A stretch of 64,000 nt of DNA, from NCBI GenBank assembly GCA_014529385.2, contig CM043958.1:154315293-154379292 (forward strand), in the 5' to 3' direction. The notes under the pieces were generated by a model. That model saw only the letters and a program-made list of their open reading frames with translations, made no database searches and was not told where the DNA came from. Numbering within the stretch: position 1 is the stretch's first letter; each line of letters opens with the position of its first letter. Both the position numbers and the translations under genes were made by a program. Shown piece after piece: positions 43,200 through 53,236 of this stretch. Source of the stretch: Adiantum capillus-veneris. Lineage: Eukaryota; Streptophyta; Polypodiopsida; Polypodiales; Pteridaceae.

Positions 43200-44369
43200 T
43201 TGTTGAACCAGGGTCAAGCCCCAACAACGTGGGTCCAATTCAAACAGCTTTTTGCGCCTGCATTGTTGACAAACACTTTTGAAGTGGATGTGATGACAGA
43301 ATGGCACGAGTTGAATGCTAAACAGTGTGCGAATTTGGAAGAGTACAATAAACAGTTTTGGGCCGCACTGTTGCCAGTCACCTCTTACAGGTTTGTGCCA
43401 TTGTCAGAACAGATTGAGAAGTACAGTTGCGGATTGCCCAAGAAAATCAGGGACTACTGCACAAAGACTACTCTCATGAATATGTTTCAGTTGATAGAGA
43501 ATGCAAGAGTGGCCAGCAATTTGTCGAAGGGAGATTCTGATGGATTTAATAGCCACAAGAAAGGGTCCCAGGGCAAACAGTTTTCAGCCAAGGGCAATGT
43601 TGCAGCAAAGCCTTCTGAGCCTCCTACAAAGAAGCCCTCTACTGAAGAAGCTGATACGTCCAACAAGCAGTCTAAATCTTCTTCGGAACGAGCACAAGGA
43701 CAAAAAAGGCATTTTTCTGGCAAAACTTTTCAAGAAAGGAAAGCTCTTAGGGAGGCCAAGAAATGCTACATTTGTGAACAGGAAGGACACTTTGCAAATC
43801 AGTGCCCACAGAAGAAGTCACAGGATAAGGATGACAAGTCAGACCATAAAGGGAAGAAGCCAAAGCCAAGTGCAGGACTTGTTCCAGATTTGGTTGGAGA
43901 TCAGCCAAACACAGATGCCACAGAGCTGTGCAGAGCTTGGGGCAAAGTTAGAGACCAGATAGTGCTGGTTTTCTTTGATCCAGGAGCCCGTGCAAATTTC
44001 ATATCACCAGAATTGGCATCAAAGTTGGGCATTCGTGCAGAGGAGATGGGTATGACAGGCGAAGCAGGTTTGGCATGCCCAAGACATTCAGAGCATGTTA
44101 CTCCCATTCTAGGAAAGCTTCGTCTGCACATTCAGAGCTATGTGGATGCGGAAGAATTTCATATTATGCCACTTGAGGGCTGTGATGTGTTATTGGGTAT
44201 CCCATGGTGTTACAGGTTGCATGCTATGGTGGATACTTACAACAAAAAGATTACCCTTGTACATAGAGGAAAGACTCATGTCCTTGATGTAAAGCTGAAA
44301 GGCGAGTCTGTTCCAGTTGTTTCTGCTTCTGCTATTTCATCTGTAATAAAGAATCATCTTTCAGCGTAG
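43200..44369 (+). pseudogene. Element A gag C-terminus and protease
   Basis: 389 codons: gag core end (TTWVQFKQLFAPALL; YNKQFWAALLPVTSYRF), a Lys/Ser-rich linker, a CCHC knuckle CYICEQEGHFANQC (43765-43806), then the protease with VLVFFDPGARANFISPELAS at about 43965-44025. The active-site triad is DPG instead of DSG/DTG, as in B. It ends at TAG 44367-44369, in frame with the following RT segment. Confidence 0.88.
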
Positions 44370-45504
44370 TTGATCTTTGCAAAAGAAGTACCTCAAGTTG
44401 TATCGAATTTGTCTACCTTAGATAAAGACAGGTCAACTTTTTTGAGTGGTTTCAGTGATTGTTTTTCGGACTCTTTGCCAGGGGAGTTACCTCCTGAGAG
44501 ACCTGAGGATCATACTATAGATCTTGTGCCAGGTTCTAGTCCACCAAATAGACCACCATACAGGGTTAGTGCAGCCCAGCAGAAAGATTATGGGTCAGGT
44601 CAACGAGCTTTTAGAGAAGGGGCTGATTCAGCCCAGTTCATCCCCTTTTTGTTCGCCTGTACTCTTAGTGCAGAAGAAGGATGGTTCATGGCGCATGTGC
44701 ATTGACTATCGCGCCTTGAATAAGAATACTATCAAGAACAGGTTCCCCATACCGAGGATAGATGACATTCTTGATCGGCTTGAGGGAGCGTCATTGTTTA
44801 CAAGAATAGACCTAAAGAGCGGGTATCATCAGATACGCATTAGACCAGAAGATGTCCATAAGACTGCGTTCAGGACAACATTTGATCTCTATGAGATTCT
44901 TGTCATGCCATTTGGTCTCACAAATGCTTCTGCCACATTTAATAGAATGATGGACAGAATTTTTAGACCACATAGAAACTTCGTGGATACCTTCTTTGAT
45001 GACATGACTGTCTACTCAAAATCTGAAGAGGAGCATAGGGATCACTTGACTGCAGTTTTCAATGAGCTACGCAAGAATAGGGTACTCATCAATGCGAAGA
45101 AAAGTGAGCTCTTTTTGCAAGAAATTCACTTCCTTGGGCACATTGTTTCAAAGGATGGGGTACGCATGGATCCCGCTAAAGTGGATCATCAAACCTTGCG
45201 ATATTTTCTTACACAGACGAAGTTGTCCGAGAAGCACATGCGATGGGCAAACATCTTGTCAATGTTCCATTTTCAGATTGTGCATGTGCAAGGGAAAAAG
45301 AACGTGGTGGCTGATGCGTTGTCACGAAAGCCCCAAATTTCAGCAATGTCAATTCCGTACCATTGTGAACTAGACGAAATGAAGACACAATATGCTGAAG
45401 ATTCAGATTTTGCAAGGATCTATGACCAGCTTGTTGATGGGCAACATCATGAGCACTATATGCTTAAGAATGCGTTACTAAACAGTTACGGCCAAAGATT
45501 TTGA
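44370..45504 (+). pseudogene. Element A reverse transcriptase with RNase H deleted
   Basis: A frameshift near 44585 joins the linker ([20 protein letters not shown]) to the RT (44590-45185): [60 protein letters not shown]. At 45185, after DPAKV, the protein jumps in frame to [14 protein letters not shown]. Compared with B, 147 residues are gone, including the RNase H catalytic core (DACG..., YEKELL). A second small deletion near 45470 breaks the frame before integrase. Confidence 0.9.
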
Positions 45505-46775
45505 TGGAAAGTCATGCTCCACCTTATGCTGGGTATCGTGGAATTGATGAGACAGTGAAAGGGGTTGAGGCATTCTTCTATTGGCCAGCTTTGCGTCAAG
45601 ATGTTGACAAATTTGTAAGATCATGCTTAGTATGCCAAAAAGTCAAATTTGACAAACAAAAGCAACCAGGATTGTTGCAGCCATTGCCGATCCCTGATAG
45701 GCCATGGGAAAGTATAGCAATGGACATTATCTTTGATCTTCCAAGGATGCAAACAGGAAATGATGGGATTTGGACTATCATTTGTAGGTTCAGTAAGCAG
45801 GCCCATTTCATTCCTGTTAGGAAGAAGATAAAGCCAGAACACATGGTCAAGATAGTCATGAGCAATATCTTTAAATATCATGGGATGCCTCAGTCAATTA
45901 TCAGTGACAGGGATCCACGTATGACGAGTCTTTTCTGGAAGGCATTGTTTGAGAACATGGGCACTACGCTCAAGTTCTCTTCTTCGTTTCATCCGCAAAC
46001 TGATGGACAGTCAGAAGAGGCAAATTCTACTGTCTTGGACCTGCTCAAATGTTATGTCTCAGAGCACAAGGCAACTTGGGAACACCATCTCGCATTGGTT
46101 GAATATGCTTACAATAACACTGTGCATACGTCAACAGGTAAGGCACCATTTGAGATAGTGGAAGGAGGAAAGAAAGTCCCGCCCATTTTGCAGACTAAGG
46201 ACAAGATATTTGAGGCAGACAAGTATGTGCAAGATATGGATAAAACATACAGGAAGATAAAGATTGCTCTTGAGAAGACTCAGGCTAAGCAAAAGAAAGT
46301 TGCTGATCGTCACCGTCGTGAACTTGTATTTTCACTTGGTGATTGGGTACTTTTGCGCTTTGAAAAGGCCAGGTTAAGGAAAAGGAAAGGCAAGGAACGC
46401 TTGTTTCCTAAGCTCAGTATGTGATATTATGGTCCTTTTCAGTTTTCAGAAAAGATCAGCGATGTAGCTTACAAGTTAAAGCTACCAGGAGGCTGGAAAA
46501 TACATAATGCTTTTCATGTCAGCCTTCTAAGGCCCTTTGTTGGTGATGTGCCAGAGAATATGCTTGATGAGGAACAACCCGAAGTGGAAGAATTGGATGA
46601 AATCCTTGTTCCTGAACAGATATTGGCACATAAAGAAAGAAAGGTTAGAGGAAAAGTTGCAAGACGCTATTTGGCGAAGTTCAAGAACTATCCATCATTG
46701 GATGCCAAATGGATGGAAGAGTTTGAATTGTTTGATTCACCTCAGCTATTGCAATTGTATCTTGAAGCCTTTTAG
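45486..46775 (+). pseudogene. Element A integrase and chromodomain
   Basis: The integrase zinc finger (SHAPPYAGYRGIDETVKGVE ... CLVCQK), catalytic D (AMDIIFDLP), D (ISDRDPRMTSLFW) and E (DGQSEEANS) are all present. The GPY/F-like tail and the chromodomain (EEILVPEQILAHKERKV-type; KFKNYPSLDAKWMEE) follow. One TGA at 46422-46424, in a position where B has CGT/CGC-type Arg, splits the frame; it reads on to TAG 46773-46775. Confidence 0.9.
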
Positions 46776-47108
46776 ATGGAACCCACAGTGACTTGATGTA
46801 GACTTTTTGGAGCAACGCAAGAGCATGCATGGTTCATGATGCTCAAGAGAGTAGTTAAGCAAATGTATCTACTCTTTCCATACAGAATGTAGCTAGAGAA
46901 GTTTGGGCTTGAGAGTACACTAGAAGACTTCTATGCTTGATATATGTGTCGTAGCCAGGTTGGTGGGATTGTTTAATCGTCCAACGCTACATTTCCGGAA
47001 GCATGTATATCTTGGATTCCCATCATAGAATATATGTGATATCAAGAAATACTACATGTATTATTGGGATGCAAGCGAGGTCGCTTGCAGTAGTTCAAGG
47101 GTAGGGTG
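46776..47108 (+). other. Element A 3' untranslated region
   Basis: Short non-coding stretch ending in a degraded purine tract (CAAGGGTAGGGTG, 47096-47108) beside the 3' LTR. Confidence 0.75.
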
Positions 47109-48448
47109 TGTCACCAGGAGGTGTATTTTTCCTGTTGCCTTCCGTAAATAAGTACTAGATATTTTTATTTATTTTTATTTTTACTTGTTTTCCCCGGGAC
47201 CCTTCAAAAGGTGCAAGTGGACATTGTATGGCCAGTGTAAAACGGTTGCGGCTGAATAGGTTTCTCACATCGGGAGTCTAGGTCGGTCAGTCCGGGACTG
47301 GTCGGGCCAGTTAGCACTGAATTCTGATGAGTATGGAAGCCTGTGTGCGCCAAATGAAGTCTGGGCCACTCGGAAAGTCACTTATAACTTTATAAGTCAG
47401 TGGGAACTAGAGAATTAACTCAAAGGGGCAAACTGGACACTTGGCAGGACGAGAGCTGCCTGCAGGACACCTCAGCTGGAGGGGGCGCCCAATTTGAGAG
47501 AGGAAGCTGATTTTTACTCTAAGTGAGCTACAGTGTGTGTGTGAGTAGTGGGTGCAGGTCTACAGCTTTAATGGAAAGCTTGCCTTCTCCTCTGTCTCAT
47601 GTAGCGCGATGATTTGCTCTCGTGCATCTCTCTCTCCCCTTTGGCACATATGGTAATGCCCCACTAGATGGGCTACTCAATTGAACATGTACACTTCTGG
47701 GGGTTTATGCGCGTTTGCCAAGGCAAGAGCCTTCTGAACAAGAACCGGATTAGCTAATTGCTAATCCCCCACAGGTACGCACAGTTCCATCGCGAAAGAT
47801 TGCGAGTTCAGAGAGTTTTCTCGCGTGAAAACTCGTCCAATTCACAGGGGAACTGTCCCATTGCGTGCGGGAGCCCTTGGGACACGCGTAGGCGTGTTCG
47901 CTCCGCTAAAAACGATCCGAAACAGTGAATTACAGCCTGCTGTGTTTTTATGCAGGTTTAGGGTTTCGCACCTAAACTGCAAGGGAACACCGGGGGAGTC
48001 TCGTGAGAGCCTTGGGATGCATGTACAGGCTTTTGGGCACCCGGCAGTGAAAAACAGGGAATTACAGCCTGCTGAAATTCTGTGACAGCTCGCAAGAAAG
48101 CTTCCAGATAGCGAGGGAATCCGTCCTAGACACGTGTTTTTGACATACAGGGGTTTTTGCGCCGTTATGCTGTCGAAATCCGGTCGAAAACCTGAGTTTT
48201 CAGCCCTCGCCAGGTTTGGACAGCTTTGTGAAAGCTTGTGCTAAGTGGTCGGATCGTCTACCTTAATTTGAATAAAGAAATACCGAAAGGGGCGCCAGTC
48301 TTTGGGGCCTACAGGGTGTCGGTCTCGTGTGCGCAGTGACATTCTAGTCGCTGGACGCAACTGTGTTCTCTTCCCTTCTCAGTGCTCTGTGTTAAGTTAA
48401 CAGGTAATTGAAATAGTACCGCCCTCTACGTTCTACGGGCCGGTTATA
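47109..48448 (+). repeat. Element A 3' LTR
   Basis: 1340 bp, direct repeat of 40852-42190 with scattered substitutions (for example CAGG/CAGT at the start, GGGGCGCC/GGGGCTCC in the block at 48271-48309). Followed by the target copy GCGCC. Confidence 0.93.
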
Positions 48449-48453
48449 GCGCC

Positions 48454-49010
48454 TTCCCCGTCGAAGAGTGTATCGTGTCATTTTAGGCAAATTCCACCAA
48501 AGCTAGATACTTTTCCCATTGAGTCTTCTGATTTGAGATATAAGACTTTAATAAAATAAGAACCACTGAATTGGCAATCTCAGATTGCCCGTCAGTCTGC
48601 GAGTGGAACGATGACCGAGAACTGCAACCACATGCCAATGTCCTCCCAAATTGCCTTCCAAAACAAACTCATAAATCTGGGATCTCTGTCGGAGACAATC
48701 GTCTCACGCATGCCATGTAAGCTGAAAATCTGGGCCACAAACACTCGCTAAGTGATCCGGCTTGACTGTTTTCTTCACTGGAATGAAATGAGCCTGTTTG
48801 CTAAATCTGTCAATAACAGTCCAGATACCATGGTGACCACTCTGTGTTCTCAGGAGATCAAAAATGAAATCCATTGCAATACTTTCCAAGGGGCGGGTGG
48901 GTATGGGTAAAAGCTGTAATAATCCCTGTGCTTTATGCCTGTCAAACTTGACCTTCTAGCATAATAAGCAACTGCGCACAAACTCTTCCACATCCTTTTT
49001 GAGTCTCGGC
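48454..49010 (-). pseudogene. Element D integrase core
   Basis: It continues the integrase cut by A. The frame 48889-48704 has MESIAMDFIFDLLRTQSGHH and RFSKQAHFIPVKKTVKPDHL; SDRDPRF- and DGQSEIAN-type segments lie further left in other frames. Stops are frequent. Confidence 0.8.
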
Positions 49011-50157
49011 CAAAAGAAGTATCTCTCTACCCCTTTCATGGTGGTAGCAATGCCGCGGTGACCCGTAAAAGGTGGACAGTAACATTCAGTCATAACCTTT
49101 TCCCTCAACGGCTGTGTAATGCACAACATGGTTTTTCTCATCAAGTAGCCATCCCGACTGGATCCGTGTGAAAACGGCTGCAAAATTTGTATCTGTGGCG
49201 TACTGGTCGACCATATCCTCGAAGCTCCTATGACGTATCGCGGAAATAGCCAAAACCAACGGCTTCCGAGACAAAGCATCTGCCACCACATTCTTTTGTC
49301 CCTGCACATGGACAAGAAACTGTGACAAGATGTTCGCCCACCACATCTGCTTTTCCGAAAGCTGCTTCTGTGACAAGAAGTAGCGCAAACTCTGATTGTC
49401 TGTAAAGACAGTAAAATCCGCTCCGAGTAGGTAATGCCGCAACTGAGTAAGAGCATGGATAACCGCCAAAAGCTCTTTCTCATAAATCTTTGGTGTCATC
49501 TCCGGCCTTGAGAACAATCGGCTCTCCTAAGCAATGACATGGCCTTCTTGCATTAAGACCGACCGCACTCAGACTACCACCACAAGCATCACAATATACT
49601 TCAAATGACTTCTGCAAGTCCAGCAAAGTCAAAACTGGTCCCATAGTTAATTTTTCTTTCAATGTCTGAAAGGCAGTCACCTCTGTGGGTCCCCGCGAGA
49701 AAGGGACTCCTTGCCTGAGTCAAGATATGCAAAGGGGAAGCAACCTCTGCAAACTTTCGAATCAACCGCGTGTAGTACGAACACAATCCCAAGAAGCTTC
49801 TAACTTCATGGACATTCTTCAAATCGAGCCAATCACGGATAGTCTCTATCTTGGCTAGAGACATCTGCACTCTTGCTGCTGACACAATGTGTCCCAAAAA
49901 GTGTATCTCTGGTAGGAAAAATTCACTTTTCTTTGCATTAATCACTAACTTGTGATCTTGTAATGCCTGAAAGACCTGAAGCAGATGATCTCTGTGTTCT
50001 GCCTCATTCTTGGAGAAAACAATAATATCGTCAAAGAAAGTGCCAACAAATAGCCTGTACTCTCGAAAAATCCTGTCCATCATCCGGTTAAATGTCGTAG
50101 GAGCATTGGTTAAGCCAAAAGGCATCACCAAAAACTTAAATAACCCAAAGTCGTTCA
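49011..50157 (-). pseudogene. Element D RT (partial), RNase H, integrase finger
   Basis: From right to left: [51 protein letters not shown] (50197-49601 frame). Then RNase H (SFEVYCDACGGSLSAV, YEKELLAVIHALTQLRHYLL, FTVFTDNQSLRYFLSQKQLS) and VVADALSRK. Last comes the integrase finger (CPPFTGHRGIATTMKGVERY ... CLLC). The first 16 codons of the 50197 frame come from the inverted LTR piece, so RT is cut at about 50157. Confidence 0.85.
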
Positions 50158-50198
50158 AAAAGCAGGGCTGCGGCAGTTTTGCTTTTTTTCTACGCAAT

Positions 50199-50269
<71 letters not shown>

Positions 50270-50633
50270 TCCTTGCTTTATTTTTTAACTCGAGTTTGAG
50301 AGAGAAAATAGCCTTTGCTTTTATTTAGGCTTTTCATTTGAAGCTTTTGGGGCTCTGCTTTTGGCATCCCTTGTAATACTTTAAATAAGTGGTTTTGGGC
50401 ACACACTTTGCAGAGCATTTGGACACAGAGTCTGAGAGTGAAAACCCTAACCACTCTCTTGTACTTTGAACTGATTAATACATAAAAGGGGCGCTAGTCT
50501 TTGGGGCCAATATCTCTAGGCATGGAACTCCGACGGGCCAGTGCAAATCTATTGTGAACTGTGAACTGTTTTGAAGTGGTTATTTGGTGCTGTCATGATT
50601 GATTCTTGACTTGGAGTGTCCAAGTCTGTTACA
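50158..50633 (+). repeat. LTR piece of the D/E family, inverted relative to D
   Basis: It matches, in plus orientation, the LTR of D from AGCAGGGCTGCGGC through a (GA)n (50202-50268), the conserved block without its GAAATACCGA part (50481-50510), to the end CCAAGTCTGTTACA at 50633. The first part of the LTR is missing. It abuts truncated RT of D, so D now has LTR sequence in opposite orientation at its two ends. Confidence 0.85.
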
Positions 50634-51000
50634 GTGCATCCATTGTATCTCTCTTGGTCATCCGAAGATGTGTAGCGCGGATAATGTGTCGTGCTCTCTA
50701 CAATGGGTGGTCCTCAGTGCAATGTGCATGACACTCTCACTCAAACAGACTGAACAGAAAGGAAAACAATAGACATCAACAGAGATCACAAAGACACAAC
50801 AGCAGACCAAAACATATGACTCGACTATCTCAACAAGACCAACTGTAACTAACTGTCCAACTGTCTGTCTGTCCTGTGAAGTGACACTGTAGCCCTGCTA
50901 CAGGTTGCCCGCCACAAGACCGCTCACCGTCTCGGTGAGAGGAAGACTGAAACTATGAAATAAAACTACTAGTATGTACAATGGTGAGCTCTTGAATCTG
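50634..51000. other. No gene; possible 3' flank of gene X
   Basis: 50641-50666 resembles a 26-bp piece of the B-family LTR ('ccattgtatct...aggtcatccga'). The rest is downstream (in minus sense) of the gene X stop at 51001-51003 and has no recognisable feature. Confidence 0.4.
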
Positions 51001-51200
51001 TCATCCAAGAGATAGAGTGGTGGCCATTGCTGCATCCAAAGTATCAGCCTCTGGAGATGGAGCCATCAAATCGATTGTGGGGCCCTGCTGTATGTGAGCT
51101 CTCCTGTCAGTAAGTGTGCTTCCTGGGAAATGACCAGCCACCTGTTGCTGGGCAGATGGTAGCACATGTCCTGTAGTGTACTAAAGACGTCGAGTAACAC
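51001..51200 (-). pseudogene. Gene X, C-terminal part
   Basis: If element B and one copy of its AACAC target are removed, the reading frame of 59885-60100 continues across the insertion point: ...GVAGAHRHGCV, TRRL, one TAG, then TTGHVLPSAQQQVAGHFPGS, QQGPTIDLMAPSPEADTLDA and a TGA at 51003-51001. So this is the end of the gene whose body lies at 59885-61883. Function unknown. Confidence 0.6.
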
Positions 51201-52678
51201 TGAAACCGGCCTGTTCAATCCGAAAAGGGCGGTAGACTTTACTTTAAACCTTGATTTAGCTTTCACCCATTATTAGTCGTCTATTTTACCTGTACTTTCA
51301 AGACACATCAAAGGGGAGAGGGATACAGGCTGCTAAATTGCACCTGTATGAGTAGACAGACACCAGATTGGCCCCTAACTTAGGCGCCCCTTTCGGTATT
51401 TCTTTATTGTTCAAAAGAGGGAATAAACGTTGTGGTTCCCTACAAGCTGCCCCGCACAAACTCGGCTGAATTTCCACTGTTCCAGCCCGATTTCGGCAGC
51501 ATAACTGTACTAGAACCCTTCACGGTCAGTATTCCCACGCATTGACTGACTTTCCCGACGCATACGGGCACTTTGCAAAACCTGGCGAGAATCTGCAGCA
51601 CGCTGAATTCTCTGTTTTCAGCCCTGAAAATGCTCCAGATCGCCTGTACAGCGGTCCCCTTGCGTCCCCGAACCTCCTGGGGGTATTAGGGTCCGTTTAG
51701 GGCCAAAACCCTAAACCTGCAAAAATACACAGCAGGCTGTAATTCACTGTTTCGGGCTCCGTTCTGCGTGCCGGTCGCATCCCTAGCAAGTCCTCGAGCT
51801 CCCGCACCTGTAGGGCTACTTGCCCTTTGAATCGGACGAGATTTCTGGCGTGAAACCTCTCCGAATTCACCTGTACCTGCGGGGGGATTAGCCGCTAGCT
51901 AATCCAGTACCTGTGCAAGAGGCTCTTGCCTCGGCAATCGCGCATGAACCCACACAACTGTACATTGGTCAAATGAAAAGCCCACTAGAGGGGCATAACA
52001 TACTGCCAAAGGGGAGAGAGAGGGCAGTGCGTAGCGTGCAGGGCATCACTCCTGGCACCGCACTGTGCATAAGAGGGAAAGCAAGCACTCCATAGCTCTT
52101 AACCTGTGACAGAGACTTGCAAAATGAGCCTCCCAGCTATAAATCACGTTTTTGCCTTCTCTATAAGTAGTAAACTGGCCTCAGAGTGCCAAGTGTCACT
52201 CATTTGTGCATTTTCCCGCTTTAGACCCTCGGGTCTAAAAATATCTCACCTGCAGCCTCTGTTGACTTGGCCACAGAGTAACAAAATGATCCCCATGTCA
52301 AACTGCACGTAATGACGCGAAGACATTTTCAGGTCCCAAAATAGCAGTTCCCTAAATTTTAGGAGATGCTGCCATTGTATCTTTCTAGGTCATCCGACCC
52401 TCTTTGTACACTGCGGCCACATCCAGAACTGAAATGTAGCCTCTGTAGCAAAGGATTCCACTTTGGCTAGTCAATGACCCCACTTGGCTAACCATAGTCC
52501 TTGTCCAACCTTAGTGCTCTCTTGCCCTCAGGCCTGGACTCCCTCTGGACAGTTCCACACTAGCTATGCAATGCAGGGCAGTTAGATTTCCCGAGGGGTG
52601 TTTCCAAAAAGTGAAAGTAAATAGATAATAAGAAAGAAATCAACAAAAAGGATAGATAGTAGTCACACGCTGGTGACA
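51201..52678 (-). repeat. Element B 3' LTR
   Basis: The sense strand starts TGTCACCAGCGTGTGACTAC and ends GGCCGGTTTCA. The conserved block is at 51368-51407. Two ORF-sized stretches inside it (51913-52095, 52106-52312) recur identically in the other LTR; they are LTR sequence, not genes. Confidence 0.96.
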
Positions 52679-53236
52679 TACCCCCCTCCTGAAATCTCAA
52701 ACGTCCTCGTTTGCATCTATGTCGTACATGCTTACTGTCAACACCTGTCGACACATATACGACACATACATGCTCATTGTCAACCCTGGTGTATTCAACA
52801 CCTCGTCGACTCATGTATTGCCTGCGTGTGAACCCTGTCCCAATGACATAGTGGTAGCTTCGCACTCTGCCATTGCTTTGAGTCACTAACTTTCCAATGA
52901 CAAAATGGTAGCTGCACATTTTGCCACTGTCTTATAGTACACGTTGGATCCCGTAACACTTTCGAGCATACCCAAACCGACAGTTTAAGAATGCAGTTAC
53001 ACATGTACTCTTTAATAGAAGCAATCACTGTATCCTTGACAGACTGACAAGAAATACTCACTTCTATAGCACTAACCAAACTTTTGGACATTCCATAAGA
53101 GCAATTGCCAAACTGACAATCTGTACAGCTCTAACATTCATGTAACAGGTATTTCATTTGAGCTCACTTTAAATACCATGTACATCATTTGTTTCAGAAG
53201 CCATTGTCACACTGACAATCCATGTAGCTTTGAAAC
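52679..53236 (-). other. Element B 3' UTR and polypurine tract
   Basis: The sense tract CAGGAGGGGGGTA (52679-52691) sits against the 3' LTR and would prime plus-strand DNA. The rest, up to the pol stop at 53237, is non-coding with TGTCGACACATA-type repeats near 52740-52790. Confidence 0.8.

Larger units (their letters stand above)
40852..48448 (+). mobile_element. Element A: chromovirus-type gypsy element with internal deletions
   Basis: LTRs lie at 40852-42190 and 47109-48448 (about 1340 bp, a few per cent different), starting TGTCACCAG and ending GGTTATA (a TG...TA end, not TG...CA). The target duplication is GCGCC at 40847-40851 and 48449-48453. The primer site abuts the left LTR. Gag, protease, RT, integrase and chromodomain are present in order but broken by stops, a frameshift and two deletions. 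Confidence 0.95.
38855..50157 (-). mobile_element. Element D: gypsy chromovirus, 5' half missing, split by A
   Basis: The 3' LTR (38855-39614), 3' UTR, chromodomain and integrase C-terminus lie left of element A. The rest of integrase, RNase H and RT (48454-50157) lie to its right. It ends inside RT at about 50157, next to an inverted LTR piece. It is inserted in gag of E (GCATC at 38850-38854). Protease, gag and a same-strand 5' LTR are absent. Confidence 0.85.

Noticed and set aside
50636-50720. Apparent continuation of E's gag to the right of D, with GCATC as D's target duplication and a translated match to HVRMVKTKSLDSY.
   Set aside because: The same bases match the B-family LTR ('ccattgtatct...aggtcatccga') better, the translated match is short and follows a stop, and the supposed target repeat is two bases out of place.
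51913-52312. Two ORFs (60 and 68 codons), repeated at 59119-59518.
   Set aside because: They lie wholly in the LTRs of B and are copies of each other; no coding signal.
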